Below are positions 54,299-64,000 of a DNA stretch of 64,000 bases, piece after piece. The first letter of the stretch is position 1; every line of letters begins with the position of its first letter. Location of the stretch: assembly GCA_963773605.1 (NCBI GenBank), contig CAVZBT010000006.1, positions 310,001-374,000 of the forward strand, in the 5' to 3' direction. A program made the translations under genes and the position numbers. Under the pieces are notes generated by a model. It saw only the letters and a list, made by a program, of their open reading frames with translations, did not search any database and had not been told where the DNA came from. This DNA comes from CAVZBT01 sp963773605 (GTDB lineage Bacteria; Acidobacteriota; UBA6911).

Positions 54299-55556
54299 AT
54301 GTGGCAAGTCGCTCTCATGTTGCTGGTCGGGGCTGCTGCGGTTCAGCCGGGTACGAAGGGACTCGAGAGCACCTGCGTCAGGTGCCACCGCGATCTGAAT
54401 GCCGAGATGCTCGAGCCGGTCCGGCTGTCGACCCAGGACATTCACTTTCAGAAAGGGCTGTCGTGCAACGACTGCCACGGAGGCGATCCCACCCTGGGGA
54501 TCGAGACGGGGGACGCCGAGGACTCGATGAGCCGCGCCAAGGGTTTCGTCGGCCGGCCGCAGCGCAGGCAGATCGCCGCGCTCTGCGCCTCGTGTCACAG
54601 CAAGCCCGAATTCATGCGCCGCTACAATCCGCAGGCGCGGGTCGACCAGTACACGGAGTACCTCACCAGCGTCCACGGCAAAAAGTACGTGGCGGGGGAC
54701 CCGAACGTGGCGACCTGCACCGACTGTCACGGCGCCCACGGCGTGCGGGCCGTAGCCAACCCGATCAGCCCCGTCTACGCCACGAACGTGGCCGCGACCT
54801 GCGGCCGGTGCCACGCCGACCCGAAGCGGATGTCCAGCTACGGCATCCCAACCAACCAGATGGAGCAGTACACGAAAAGCGTCCACGGCGAGGCCCTGAT
54901 CCAAGAAACGGGACATGTCGGCCCCGACCTGCAACGACTGCCACGGCAACCACGGGGCGGCGCCGCCCGGGGTCGACACGGTGGCCAACGTCTGCGGCCA
55001 GTGCCACGTCAGCCAGTGGGACCTGTTCGGCGTCAGCCCGCACAAGAAGGCGTTCGCCGAACAGCAGCTGCTCGCCTGCTCGACCTGCCACGAGCACCAT
55101 GCCGTCGCCGCCACCTCCGACGACATGCTCGGGGGACAGGAGCCGGCCACCTGTGCCACGTGCCACGAGAGCGGGACGACCGGATACAAGGGCGCCGTCG
55201 ACATGAAGGAAGGGATAGTCCGGCTGCGGAACCGCCTGATCTCGGCGGAAGAGGTGCTCAAGCGGGCGGAACGGGCCGGGATGGAGGTCAGCCGGCCGTT
55301 GTACGACCTGGCTGAAGGTCGCGATCACCTGGTACGGGCGCGGGTGGAAGTCCACCGCTTCGATCCCGCGGCGCTCACCAAGGTGCTGGCTGACGGGGAC
55401 AAGATCGCCGCGGCTTCGGAGGCAAGCGGCTGGAACGCGCTCGGTGAGCTCAAGTACCGGCGCAAGGGACTGGCGGTGTCGGTGGTGATCATCATGGGGA
55501 TGATCGTCCTGCTCGTCCTGAAAATACGCGAGGTCGACAGGCGCAAGCGCGCCTGA
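54299..55556 (+). CDS. Membrane-anchored nonaheme cytochrome c, one frameshift
   Basis: About 419 residues with nine CxxCH sites (CVRCH, CNDCH, CASCH, CTDCH, CGRCH, CNDCH, CGQCH, CSTCH, CATCH). After the hemes comes a helical segment with no heme site (residues 300-385), then a C-terminal membrane helix (AVSVVIIMGMIVLLVLKI) and basic end. An N-terminal signal (WQVALMLLVGAAAV) places the hemes in the periplasm. An extra G near 54906 separates hemes 5 and 6. It starts 10 bp after cytochrome b and replaces the usual cytochrome c1/f as electron acceptor of the complex. It would hand electrons to the MtrA-like decaheme or the small cytochrome c. Confidence 0.93.
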
Positions 55557-55644
55557 GCGAATGTCGGCGGGAGCAGGGAGCGCCGGACCGGGTTGCGCTG
55601 CGCGACGCCGATCCGAGGCCGACCTCATGGATCGGCGTGCCGGG

Positions 55645-55887
55645 CTAAGGCTTTTTCTTCCGGTACAGCTTGAAGGATGCACCCCGGTCCACCTGCTCGG
55701 CGAGCCAGCAGATATCCGGGCATACGGCGGAGACGCTGTACCCCATATCCCGGTGAGTCAAGTCGAACTCCTCCCACCCCTCTTCGAGTTCCACGATGGC
55801 GGAGATGAGTTCCTCGACCTTCTCGTGCGGCAACAACTCCCTGAGGCGATTCTGCAGCAACTCCGTCAGTTCTCTTCTGGGGATCAT
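55645..55887 (-). CDS. Small hypothetical protein
   Basis: An 80-residue soluble protein. The N-terminal half is helical and acidic (LTELLQNRLRELLPHEKVEE, ISAIVELEEGWEEFD). The C-terminal half has a compact motif with cysteines and aromatic residues (GYSVSAVCPDICWLAEQVDR) and a basic end. ATG 55887 was chosen over the upstream in-frame ATG 55932. It converges with the nonaheme gene. I do not recognise the family. The conserved-looking CPDICWLAEQ segment makes a real gene likely. Confidence 0.65.
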   Translation of the reverse strand: MIPRRELTELLQNRLRELLPHEKVEELISAIVELEEGWEEFDLTHRDMGYSVSAVCPDICWLAEQVDRGASFKLYRKKKP

Positions 55888-56032
55888 CCCGTACCCGCGA
55901 AAGTCGGCGGGGCCGGCACGGCCTCGCCGCAAGAGTGAGCGCGAGTGCCCCCTGGGCTCCTGGGCAGGGCAGGTGCGACCTTTATCGGGACTGAGCGGGG
56001 GCGTCGCTACTCACTCTGGTGACTATCGCTAG

Positions 56033-57004
56033 TTAACACCAAGCCGTACGGCCGATCAAGTGCACGGAGAGCCGCCAGTGCCCCAGCGCCGCGGCCAGGC
56101 GCGTGACCTCTTCCGGGAGCACGTGAGCGCGGGTGCCCTCCCCGAGCGCCTGGAAGCCGCGCCGGTACAGCCTGGCGAGCCGCGCGTTGCCGCACACGAG
56201 CAGCGGGACCTCGGCGCGATAGAATTCAGCAGCGCAGTCAACTCCTCGCCGATCACAAGCCCGCTCAGGTAGGCGTGGTTGGCTGCCGCCCCGACGCCGT
56301 CCAGCAGCTGTCGGGCGCGAACCGAAAAGAGGGAGCCAAGCAGCCCGCGCCGGGCCGCCCTCTGGATCCCTTCTTCAAAGGATGGGCCGGCTTCGGCATC
56401 CGGGTCGGCGCCATAGACCGAGTGCCTCAGGATGGAATGGCGGCAGAGCACGTCGAACAGTTCGCCGGTCAGAAACGTCTGAAAACCGGTGAGCTGCCCC
56501 GACCGTATTTCAAGCGCCTTGCTGTGCGTGCCCGGGAGGATGGCCACCGACGACCCCGCAAAGCGGGCCGCCTCCGGGTGCGCGTAGACGCCGACCAGCT
56601 CGCACTCTTCTCCCGCGCATCACCTCGTCGGCCCCCCTGACTCCCGATACGAACACCAGATCGTGCCCTCCGTAAGAGGTCTCCAGCCGGTCGCGCTCGA
56701 CCACGGCGGCGGAACCGTCAAGCGGGAAAGGGCAACTCCGCATAGGGCGGTTGCTTCCAGCCCAGCGACGAGGTGATCATGCCCGAGAGGAACACGGGCG
56801 CGGGATCGGGCCGGGACGCGGGCGTCGCCGAACAACGCCGAAATCTCGCGCGCCAGAAACGAGCGGTACTCCTGTCCGCGCCGCGCGCGAATACGCGACG
56901 CCCGACGCGTCGCTGCGCTCGGCGACAAGCGAGGGCATCGATTCGCCCCGGAGAAGGCGAAGCCGGAACATCGAGGTTCCCCAGTCGCAGCTGATCAGTT
57001 GCAT
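56033..57004 (-). CDS. dgoK: 2-dehydro-3-deoxygalactonokinase, frameshifted
   Basis: The kinase of the DeLey-Doudoroff galactonate route, phosphorylating 2-dehydro-3-deoxy-D-galactonate. The start (MQLISCDWGTSMFRLRLL) and the middle (LPGTHSKALEIRSGQLTGFQ, FLTGELFDVLCRHSILRHSV, LSGLVIGEELTALL) are typical. The C-terminus, read after correction, is RLARLYRRGFQALGEG to a TAA at 56033-56035. At least three indels (around 56800, 56600 and 56195) break the frame. Length of about 323 residues is normal. No dgoA aldolase or dgoD is adjacent. Confidence 0.82.
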
Positions 57005-57505
57005 ACCGCCTGGCCCCCTTTTTCTCCATTGTAGCCCAAACCGACGGTCAGGGGTGGAGTACGGCGGGCACCCCCCTTTGGGCCGGGCGGGACCTCGACG
57101 TGGACCTGGACGCGGCCTTGCCGTCCCGCGAGTGTAACTTCCGCACTTGACATCTACCAGCTCGCCGTCCGTTCTTGCCGCTGCAGCCACCGTTCCTGCG
57201 TCTCGGTCCTCAGTCCAGGTCAAGATCCACGTGGGCAACGTGCCGAGATCCGCACGGAGTTCAAGCGGAGGAAACGCCGAAATCCCCGCCGGGATTCGTG
57301 TGCTGGCCGCCTTTTGTTGCTTCCGGGACGCTTGGACGCAGGCGGGCCGGATTGCTACAATGAGATCAACTCGGGTGGACATCCAACCACCGCTCCGGTC
57401 ACGGCGCGTCCGGTCGGTCCCTCGGCACCAAAGCCATTCGCGGCGTGGCTTTGCCGCCAGGCGGAGCGACGCGGGGTGACGCAGGGATATCGAAAGGAAG
57501 AATCC
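57005..57505. other. Gene-free 500-bp gap
   Basis: No frame here shows a recognisable domain, a ribosome site or coherent composition. It separates the divergent starts of dgoK and the methyltransferase gene and should contain both promoters. I see no strong hairpin or family-A repeat. A decayed gene is possible but not demonstrable by eye. Confidence 0.35.
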
Positions 57506-58578
57506 GTGGCAACTCAAACACTCAACCGTTCAACCAGACAAAACTGGAGACGTTTCTTTCAAGAGCCGTCGATGACTTCGGGGCGGCCGTCAGCGCCGCG
57601 CTGGTGGTGATCGGCGACAAGCTCGGGCTGTACAAGGCCATGGCCGGCTCGGCACCGATGACTTCGGCAGAACTGGCTGCGCGCACCGGCACATCGGAGC
57701 GTTACGTCCGCGAGTGGCTGGTCAACCAGGCGGCGAGCGGGTACATCGAGTACGACCCGGCCGACCGGAAAGTACTCTCTTCCGTCCGAACATGCGGCCG
57801 CGCTGGCGGACGACCACAGCCCATTCTTCGTCGGGGGCGGCTTCCAGGTGGTGACCGCCATGGTCAAGGCCAGCGACCGCATCTCCACGGCGTTCCAGAC
57901 CGGGGAGGGGATGTTCTGGGGCGAGCATCACCCGGACCTGTTCGAAGGGACCGAGCGGTTTTTCAAACCCGGCTACGCGGCCAACCTGGTCGAGAACTGG
58001 ATTCCGGCGCTGGACGGCCTGCGGGAGACGCTGCAGGCGGGCGCGAGGGTCGCCGATGTCGGGTGCGGGCACGGAGCGTCGACCATTATCATGGCCCAGG
58101 CGTTTCCCAACTCGCAGTTCTGGGGCTTCGACAACCATGCCCCGTCGATCGTGCACGCGCGCAAAGCCGCGTTTTCGGCGGGAGTGGCGGACCGGGTGCG
58201 ATTCGATATCGCGGGGCGACCAACTTCCCGGGCTCCGGGTACGACCTGGTCGCGTTTTTCGATTGCCTGCACGACCTGGGGGACCCGACGGGATCTTTGC
58301 GGCGCGCCCGGGAGACGCTGAATCCGGGCGGACGCGTCATGATAGTGGAGCCGATGGCGGCGGATACGGTGGAGGGGAATTTCAATCCCATCGGGCGCGT
58401 CTACGCAGGCGCTTCCGTGCTGTGCTGCACGCCCAACGCGATCGCATCCGGCCAGACGGCGCTGGGGACCATAGCGACCGAACCGCAGCTGCGCGAGGTC
58501 GCCGCCGACGCCGGGTTGATGCGGTTCAGGCGCGCAACCGAAACCCTGTTCAACCGCGTCTTCGAAGCGCGTCCGTAA
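57506..58578 (+). CDS. SAM-dependent methyltransferase with winged-helix N-terminus, frameshifted
   Basis: A class I methyltransferase of about 355 residues resembling Rv2258c-type proteins. The N-terminal dimerisation/winged-helix part is FLSRAVDDFGAAVSAALVVI, ELAARTGTSERYVREWL. The SAM-binding motif I is ARVADVGCGHGASTIIMAQA (about residue 180), then FWGFDNHAPSIVHARKAA, YDLVAFFDCLHDLGDP and GGRVMIVEPMAADTV. Frameshifts near 57540, 57775 and 58222 split it. GTG 57506 follows GGAAG. The substrate is unknown. Confidence 0.83.
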
Positions 58579-58587
58579 ACCGCGGTC

Positions 58588-58654
58588 GGGGTCAGGTCCT
58601 GGGAATTGAGTTTTCCGGTGGTTTCGGCAGAACTCAATTCCAAGGTCTGACCCC
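58588..58654. repeat. REP-like palindrome between convergent genes
   Basis: GGGGTCAGGTCC plus GGAATTGAGTT on the left is mirrored by AACTCAATTCC plus GGTCTGACCCC on the right around an 18-nt centre. The imperfect 67-bp palindrome resembles GTCAGACC-type REP/MITE units mobilised by REP-associated transposases. It may also act as a bidirectional terminator for the two converging genes. Confidence 0.65.
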
Positions 58655-58665
58655 CGGATCCGCTT

Positions 58666-59635
58666 TCAGGCGGCGCGGAAGAGAGTTTGGACGAAAGGCC
58701 ATTCGTAGTCGAACCACTGGGTGTCGCAGCGGAATCCGGCCTGCTCCCCCATGTCGATCACTTCGGCCGGGGTGTACTTGTAGGAGCTCTCCGTCCAGAT
58801 CGTCTCGTTGTCGGAAAGCCGGATTTTGATCCCCGCGCCGGGGATTGTCACCGTCTGGCTCGACGCGCGCGCGCAGATGCATTTCGACCCGGCGCTCGAC
58901 GCAGTTGTAGCGTGCCTCGTGGCGGAACGCGGAGAGGTCGAAGTCGGCGCCGAGTTCCCGGTTGATGCGCGCAAGCAGGTTGAGGTTGAAGGCGGCGGTA
59001 ACCCCGATGGGGTCGTCGTACGCCAGCAACAGCTGCCGGTCGGGTTTGACCAGGTCAGCTGCGAGCAGGAGCGCGTCGCCGTCCCTCATCGTTTCACGCA
59101 CCTGCTGGAGAAACGCGTCACTCTCGCTGCGATCGAAGTTCCCGATCGTGCTCCCCAGGAACAGCACCAGCAGGCTCTCGCCGTCGGGCCGGTCGGCCGC
59201 GACGCGCAGGAGCCCTTCGAGGTATTCATGCTCATACCCCAGGACGCTGACCGACTCGATGCGGCTCATCTCGCGCTCGCACTGGCGCAGGGCGGCGGCT
59301 GAGATTTCGATTGGACAATACACGGTCCGCTGATGTCGGGAAAGCTCCTCCAGGAGCCAGCGGGTGTTCCGGCCGCTGCCGCTGCCGAGCTCGGCCACGA
59401 TCACGGGCCGAGGCAACCGCCCGACCACCTCGCCCGCGCACCGCCGCATCAGACGCTCCCCGGCCCTGGTCAGCCCATATTCCGGCAGCGCGCCGATGAC
59501 CTCAAAGAGAGCCGAGCCGACCTCATCGTAAAGGAACTTGCACTGCAGCCTCTTCTGGCCGGTCACGGCCAGCCCGGAACGCACGCTGTCGGCAAGGCTC
59601 TCCAGGCCGTACCGTTTTTTTCTGTCGTCGATCAT
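58666..59635 (-). CDS. egtD: L-histidine N-alpha-methyltransferase, one frameshift
   Basis: EgtD trimethylates histidine to hercynine in ergothioneine synthesis. Motifs: KFLYDEVGSALFEVI, the SAM site VIVAELGSGSGRNTRWLLEE, LVLFLGSTIGNFDRSE, and the C-terminal signature WTESSYKYTPAEVIDM with WFDYEWPFVQTLF. One indel near 58870 divides the last 60 residues from the rest. ATG 59635 gives 322 residues, the normal length. The usual partner egtB is not in the window. Confidence 0.9.
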
Positions 59636-59648
59636 CGCCTGACTTGGG

Positions 59649-59756
59649 CTGGCGGGGACCCCGCCCCGATGCGGTCCAGCCGGCGTTGTCGGTCCAGTCC
59701 ACAGGATGAGCAAGATCCACGGGCCGTGTTGAGCCGCCGTGGTCCACTTTGCCCCG
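59649..59756 (-). repeat. Dispersed intergenic repeat, family A, divergent copy
   Basis: GAGCAAGATCCACGGGCCGTG and CACTTTGCCCC match the reverse complements of segments in the copies at 24590 and 29785. The left part GCGGGGACCCCGCCCC is itself a short palindrome. It occupies the gap between egtD and the lipoprotein gene. Confidence 0.5.
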
Positions 59757-59760
59757 GAGG

Positions 59761-60378
59761 CTACTGCCTCATGTTCGCGAGGAAAGTGTCGAAGGCCGGC
59801 TCCCACTTCGCGACTGTCTTGGCCGGCCCCGTCAGTTTGAAAAACCAGGGGCCGTTGCTCGCTTCAACCACGGCGCCGAGCATCCGGAAACCGGGCTTCT
59901 GCTGGACCTCCGCCAGCATCGGGCCGCTCGCCGCCATGTAGGTGCCGGAAACGTCGACCGTGGTCAAGGGGAGGCCGTTGGCCTGGCGTTTCGTCGTCCG
60001 CGCCGCATCGCCGATGGGGCTGCCGTCGGGCCGGGTAAACTGCCCGATCCAACGGTCGATGTTCGCCTGGGGGGCGCCGCCGCTCCCCTGGAAATAGAAC
60101 ACCACCAGCTCGGCGTCTTCCGGGTCGCCCTCGACCCTGGGCAACCGGTACTGGGCCTTGCGCATCGCCGATTTGGGCGCTTCCTCAATCCAGCCGTCGG
60201 GGGGCGTGAACTTCAGCCCGGCGCCGTCGGCCGCCGGAGAGACCTGCGTCGTACCGTGCGCGGCTGCGGGTTTCAGGCCGTCGGAGGCCGCCGGCTGCGG
60301 CTCGTCTCGGCGGGAACATGCGACCGCCGCTGCCGCCAGCATCAGCGCAGTAAAGGACAAGCTGCGAAGTGTTTTCAT
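59761..60378 (-). CDS. Hypothetical lipoprotein
   Basis: A 205-residue exported protein with a lipobox-like N-terminus (SFTALMLAAAAVACSRRDEP, Cys about residue 21). A disordered Ala/Pro linker follows. The single compact domain starts at GLKFTPPDGWIEEAPKSAMR and continues through LVVFYFQGSGGAPQANIDRW, TVDVSGTYM and PWFFKLTGPAKTVAKWEPAF, a pattern of PsbP/Mog1-like or DUF1795-like folds in which a strand-rich domain binds small partners. The stop is 8 bp after leuS begins its 3' end region, on the same strand. Function unknown. Confidence 0.78.
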   Translation of the reverse strand: MKTLRSLSFTALMLAAAAVACSRRDEPQPAASDGLKPAAAHGTTQVSPAADGAGLKFTPPDGWIEEAPKSAMRKAQYRLPRVEGDPEDAELVVFYFQGSGGAPQANIDRWIGQFTRPDGSPIGDAARTTKRQANGLPLTTVDVSGTYMAASGPMLAEVQQKPGFRMLGAVVEASNGPWFFKLTGPAKTVAKWEPAFDTFLANMRQ

Positions 60379-60387
60379 TCCCTCCCC

Positions 60388-63216
60388 TTATTTCGGGCTG
60401 ATCACGATACTGACCAGCTTACCCGGGACCACGATCACTTTCCGGACCGTGCTCCCCTCAATGTACCTCTGAATCTTCTCGTCGCACAGGGCCGCTTCCC
60501 GGATTTGCTCGTTCGCGGCCGACGCGGGTACCGTTACGTGGCCGCGGAGTCTCCCGTTGATCTGGACCGGAACCTCGATCGTATCCTCCCGCGTGTAGCG
60601 CTCGTCGAATACGGGCCACGGGGCCTGTGCCAGCGACTCGGCGTGGCCCAGAGCCTGCCACAGTTCCTCGCCGATGTGGGGAGCCAGGGGAGCGAGCATC
60701 AGGACGAGGGGCTCGATGCAGGAACGCGGCCGGGTCTTCTGGGAGGTGAAGTAGTTGACGAACTCCATCAGCCGGCTGATGGCGGTGTTGAACCGCAGGG
60801 CCTCGAGGTCTTCGGTAACGGTCCGGATGGTCTTGTGCAGAACGCGGAGTTGCTCTTCCGTCGGCCGGATCTTCGATGACGCGCGGGCTCAACCTCATCG
60901 TGTCGGATTCTTCGTCGATGACCAGCCGCCAGGCCCGGTTGAGGAAACGGCTGATCCCCTCGACACCCTGCATGCTCCAGGGCTTCGTCACCTCGAGCGG
61001 GCCCATGAACATCTCGTAGAGCCGGGTCGTGTCGGCCCCGTACTGCTTCAGCGGGACGTCGACGGGGATCACGTTGCCGCGCGACTTGGACATTTTCTCC
61101 GTGACGCCCTCGAGTTCCTCGTCGCTGTCGGCATGGAGCGCCTTGCCGTCGGCAAAGTCGATCTTCGTATAGGGCACGACGCGCCCTTCGGCGGTGCGGT
61201 AGGTGATCGAGAGGATCATCCCCTGGTTGATGAGGCGCTGAAACGGCTCGGCCGTACGACACGTGGCCGCGGTCGAACAGCACTTTGTGCCAGAAGCGGG
61301 CATACAGCAGGTGCAGCACGGCGTGCTCGGCGCCGCCGACATAAAGGTCGACCGGCATCCAGTAGCGCTCTTTGGCCGGGTCCCACGCAGCATCGGGATT
61401 GCGGGGGTCGCAGAACCGGAGGTAGTACCAGCACGACCCCGCCCATTGGGGCATCGTGTTGGTCTCGCGCAGATACTCGCGGCCGTTCCGGCGGACGCGG
61501 ATCCAATCGGTCGCCTTTTCCAGCGGGCCGCCCGGCCGGCCGGTCGGCTTGAAATCCTCCATTTCGGGGAGCAGCACCGGCAGGTCGGCTTCGGCGACGG
61601 CGCTCGTGAGGCCGGTAGGGCTTCCCCGCGGCATCCAGTTCGTGCAGGATGGGGATCGGCTCGCCCCAGTAGCGCTGCCGGCTGAAGAGCCAGTCGCGCA
61701 GCTTGTATTTCACCGCGCCGCGGCCGAGGCCGGCGCTCGACCAGCCACCCCGTGATCCGTTTCTTGGCCTCCGGCGTCGGCAGCCCGTCGAGCGAGACCT
61801 GTGCGGGTTCGGAAGACTGCATCCCGATGCCGTCCTCGACGAAGGCATCCGGCAGTGCGCCGACTCGCCGCCCGAAGTCCGCGGCGGAGGCTTGGCGCGA
61901 TTCGAGCCAGGCTTTCGGGGGCATGACGACCGCCCGGATCGGGCAGTCCGAACTTCAGGGCAAATTCGAAGTCGCGCTGATCGTGCCCGGGTACGGCCAT
62001 GATCGCACCGGTCCCGTAGCTGATCAGGACGTAATCGGCGATCCAGACGGGAACCTGCTCGTTCGGTGACCGGGTTTACGGCAAACCCGCCGGTGAAGAC
62101 GCCGCTTTTTTCGCCCCGGCCGGCGATGCGGTCTTCCTCGCTCATGGACGCGACCCGGCGTCCTGTAGGCGTCGACTTCCTCCCGGTGCCCGGCAGTGGT
62201 CGATCCGGTCGACCAGCGGATGCTCGGGCGCGAGCACCATGTAGGTGGCGCCGAAGAGCGTGTCCGGGCGGGTAGTGTAGATGCGGATCGCATCGGTGCC
62301 GGCGTGCTCGGGGAAACCTTTCGCGGCTCGCGCCGCACTCCACGCCTCGTACTCGCGACCGCCGGGCCCGGCGAAGAAATCGACCTCGGCCCCTTCGCTG
62401 CGGCCCACCCAGTTACGCTGCATTTCCTTGATCGGGTCCGGCCAGGTCAGCTGGTCGAGATCCTCCACGAGACGGTCGGCATAGGCGGTGATGCGCAGCA
62501 TCCACTGGCGCAGCGGGATGCGCTGCACGGGGTGGTCACCGCGTTCGGAACGCCCGTTGATCACCTCTTCGTCGGCCAGGACGGTGCCGAGCGCAGGGCA
62601 CCAGTTGACGGGTGACTCCGCCTGGTATGCCAGCCGGAAGGAATCCCGGTAACGGCGGACCGCCGCGTCTCCCGCGCCTGCGACCGCCTCGGGGATCGGC
62701 AGCTCGGCGACGGGCCGGCCTTTCCCGCGACGCGGCTTGCCGTCCGGCCGCCACCCACTCAAACTCCGGGTCGTACCAGGTGTCGAACAGCACCAGGAAA
62801 ATCCACTGCGTCCACCGCATGTAGTCGATGTCGGTCGTCGCCAGCTCGCGGTCCCAGTCGTAGCTGAAGCCGAGCTGCTTTATCTGGCGTCGAATGTTCG
62901 AGATGTTCCGCTCGGTGGTTGTCCGCGGGTGAGTCCCGGTCTGGATCGCGTACTGCTCGGCGGGCAGACCGAAGGCGTCATAGCCCATGGGGTGCAGCAC
63001 GTTGTAGCCGCGCATCCGCTGAAACCGGCAGTACATGTCGGTGGCCGTGTACCCTTCGGGGTGGCCGACGTGCAGCCCTTCGCCGGACGGGTATGGGAAC
63101 ATGTCCAGAACGTAGAGCTTCGGCAGGCTGCTGTCGTCCAGTGCGCGAAAGGTCTTGTTCCGTTCCCAGAATTGCTGCCATTTCAGCTCAATGGCGTGCG
63201 GCTCATACGCGGGCAT
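60388..63216 (-). CDS. leuS: Leucyl-tRNA synthetase, multiply frameshifted
   Basis: The essential class I enzyme charging tRNA-Leu. The start PAYEPHAIELKWQQFWERNK, the HIGH motif in PSGEGLHVGHPEGYTATDMY, GYDAFGLPAEQYAIQTGTHP, the editing-domain segments DAIRIYTTRPDTLFGATYMV and TGAIMAVPGHDQRDFEFA, the KMSKS site in EKMSKSRGNVIPVDV and the C-terminal VQINGRLRGHVTVPA are all readable but scattered over three frames. At least eight indels are needed. Since cells need leuS, the errors are more likely in the sequence than in the gene, unless a second copy exists. ATG 63216 follows GGAGG. Length after correction is about 940 residues. Confidence 0.9.
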
Positions 63217-63380
63217 CTCAGCAAGCCTCCATACCAATACCTGAATTCATTAAGTCACAGAGAATAACGGTCTTGTCGCAGGTTTTAAAGTGGCAAGTGG
63301 GAAACGGAGTCGCTGCCACCCGCAGAGGGGGGTGGCTTGCAGAGCTCACCCCGAAGATTCGCAGACTCGAGGCATGAGCT

Positions 63381-64000
63381 CTACTTCTTATGCGGTTGGA
63401 ACGGCAGAGCCTGTTCGGCGCCCTTCTCTTCGTTGGCGAGCGGGACCCGCACGGTGAACACTGTACCCTTGGGCGATGTCGTCACATCGATCTTCCCCCC
63501 GGCGCGGGTGACGATCCCGTGCACGATGGACAGGCCCAGTCCGGTACCCCGTCCGACTTTCTTGGTCGTGAAGAAGGGCTCGAATATGAACGGAAGCACG
63601 TCATCCGGAATGCCCTTCCCGGTGTCGCTGATGCGCAGGAGCACTTCTTCAGTCGACCCGGCCTTCAGGGTTTCGACCGTGAGGACGCCGCTTTCCTCCA
63701 TGGCGTCGACTGCGTTCAGGACGATGTTGACCACGACCTGCTGCAGCTGCCCGGCATCGATCAGCACGTTCGGCAGCGAGGGCTGGAGCGCCTTGACGAT
63801 GCGTATGTCGTGGAAGATGGACTGATTCTCCAGCAGCGACAGTGTCTTGTCGACGACCGAGCTCACCTCGATCGCACTGGCGGGGGTGCTCGACTGCCGG
63901 GCGAAATCCAGCAGACCCTTGACCGTCTCGCGGCAACGCAGTGTCTGCTTGACGATGAGATCCAGGTTCTGCCGCATCGGGTGGTCCGGCGGGCAGTCCT
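63381..64000 (-). CDS. Sensor histidine kinase, C-terminal part (runs off window)
   Basis: The visible 206 residues hold the end of the dimerisation domain (LIVKQTLRCRETVKGLLDFA) and a complete HATPase domain: N box VVVNIVLNAVDAMEE, G1 ISDTGKGIPDDVLPFIFEPF, G2 GRGTGLGLSIVHGIV. The phospho-His region lies beyond the edge. The frame stays open through position 64000, so the start is outside. It is upstream of leuS on the same strand, with a 165-bp gap that contains a GCCACCC/GGGTGGC hairpin (63315-63336). Confidence 0.9.
   Translation of the reverse strand, partial: DCPPDHPMRQNLDLIVKQTLRCRETVKGLLDFARQSSTPASAIEVSSVVDKTLSLLENQSIFHDIRIVKALQPSLPNVLIDAGQLQQVVVNIVLNAVDAMEESGVLTVETLKAGSTEEVLLRISDTGKGIPDDVLPFIFEPFFTTKKVGRGTGLGLSIVHGIVTRAGGKIDVTTSPKGTVFTVRVPLANEEKGAEQALPFQPHKK

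Noticed and set aside
57147..57479. A small plus-strand protein between dgoK and the methyltransferase
   Set aside because: Low-complexity Ser/Ala/Arg translation with an equally open minus-strand frame and no start signal.

Overview
The window is GC-rich chromosomal DNA from a Gram-negative bacterium, most likely an Acidobacteriota member. This assignment is an inference. It rests on many Tat-exported Gfo/Idh/MocA oxidoreductases, a CRTAC1-type TPR/FG-GAP/ASPIC-UnbV protein, small RRM proteins, an M61-PDZ peptidase, outer-membrane multiheme conduits and high GC. No rRNA, tRNA, CRISPR array or intact transposase was seen. Many genes carry clusters of single-base frameshifts while their neighbours are clean. 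I treat these as single genes with likely sequencing or assembly indels and say so in each entry.

Layout. 0-5 kb: a DAHP synthase gene (aroF) behind a complete attenuation leader (promoter, Phe-rich leader peptide, alternative hairpins, terminator), a LysR regulator and an M61 peptidase. 5-13.6 kb: unknown secreted proteins, a D-serine dehydratase-like enzyme, an acyl-CoA ligase relic, a NIPSNAP protein, an ABC-2 exporter and an exported oxidoreductase. 13.7-20.5 kb: DinB-like protein, Ku, MerR-TPR regulator, MsrPQ methionine-sulfoxide reductase, small proteins, OsmC and two RRM proteins. 20.6-29.7 kb: a run of mostly exported small-molecule enzymes (HpaI aldolase, URO-D-like, amidohydrolase, enolase superfamily, sugar epimerase, Gfo/Idh/MocA, saccharopine dehydrogenase-like). 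29.9-34.4 kb: a Zn/Mn uptake set (porin, ZnuA, ZnuB fused to HEAT repeats) with no ATPase gene. 34.5-45.6 kb: another oxidoreductase, a response-regulator phosphatase, a giant CRTAC1-like protein, an NtrC-type regulator with its histidine kinase, and a CDF metal exporter.

The two most interesting parts are adjacent. At 45.7-46.3 kb are two homologous small RNA genes. Each has a sigma-54 -24/-12 element exactly 12 nt before the conserved RNA block, a matching palindromic enhancer (TTGGRT-N6-ACCCAA) centred 120-122 bp upstream of the -12 GC, and a terminator hairpin. A sigma-54 activator and its kinase lie 1-4 kb away. At 46.5-55.6 kb is an apparent extracellular electron transfer module. A minus-strand operon encodes an OmcA/MtrC-like decaheme cytochrome, an MtrA-like decaheme, an MtrB-like porin and a small cytochrome c. 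A divergent plus-strand operon encodes a Rieske protein, a fused b6f-type cytochrome b and a membrane-anchored nonaheme cytochrome. Together they could carry electrons from quinol to the cell exterior. A weaker sigma-54-like element with a half enhancer at the same spacing precedes the decaheme operon.

55.6-64 kb: a small unknown protein, 2-dehydro-3-deoxygalactonokinase, a methyltransferase, EgtD, a lipoprotein, leuS (heavily frameshifted) and the end of a histidine kinase cut by the window edge. A family of about 90-120 bp repeats occupies at least eight intergenic gaps.
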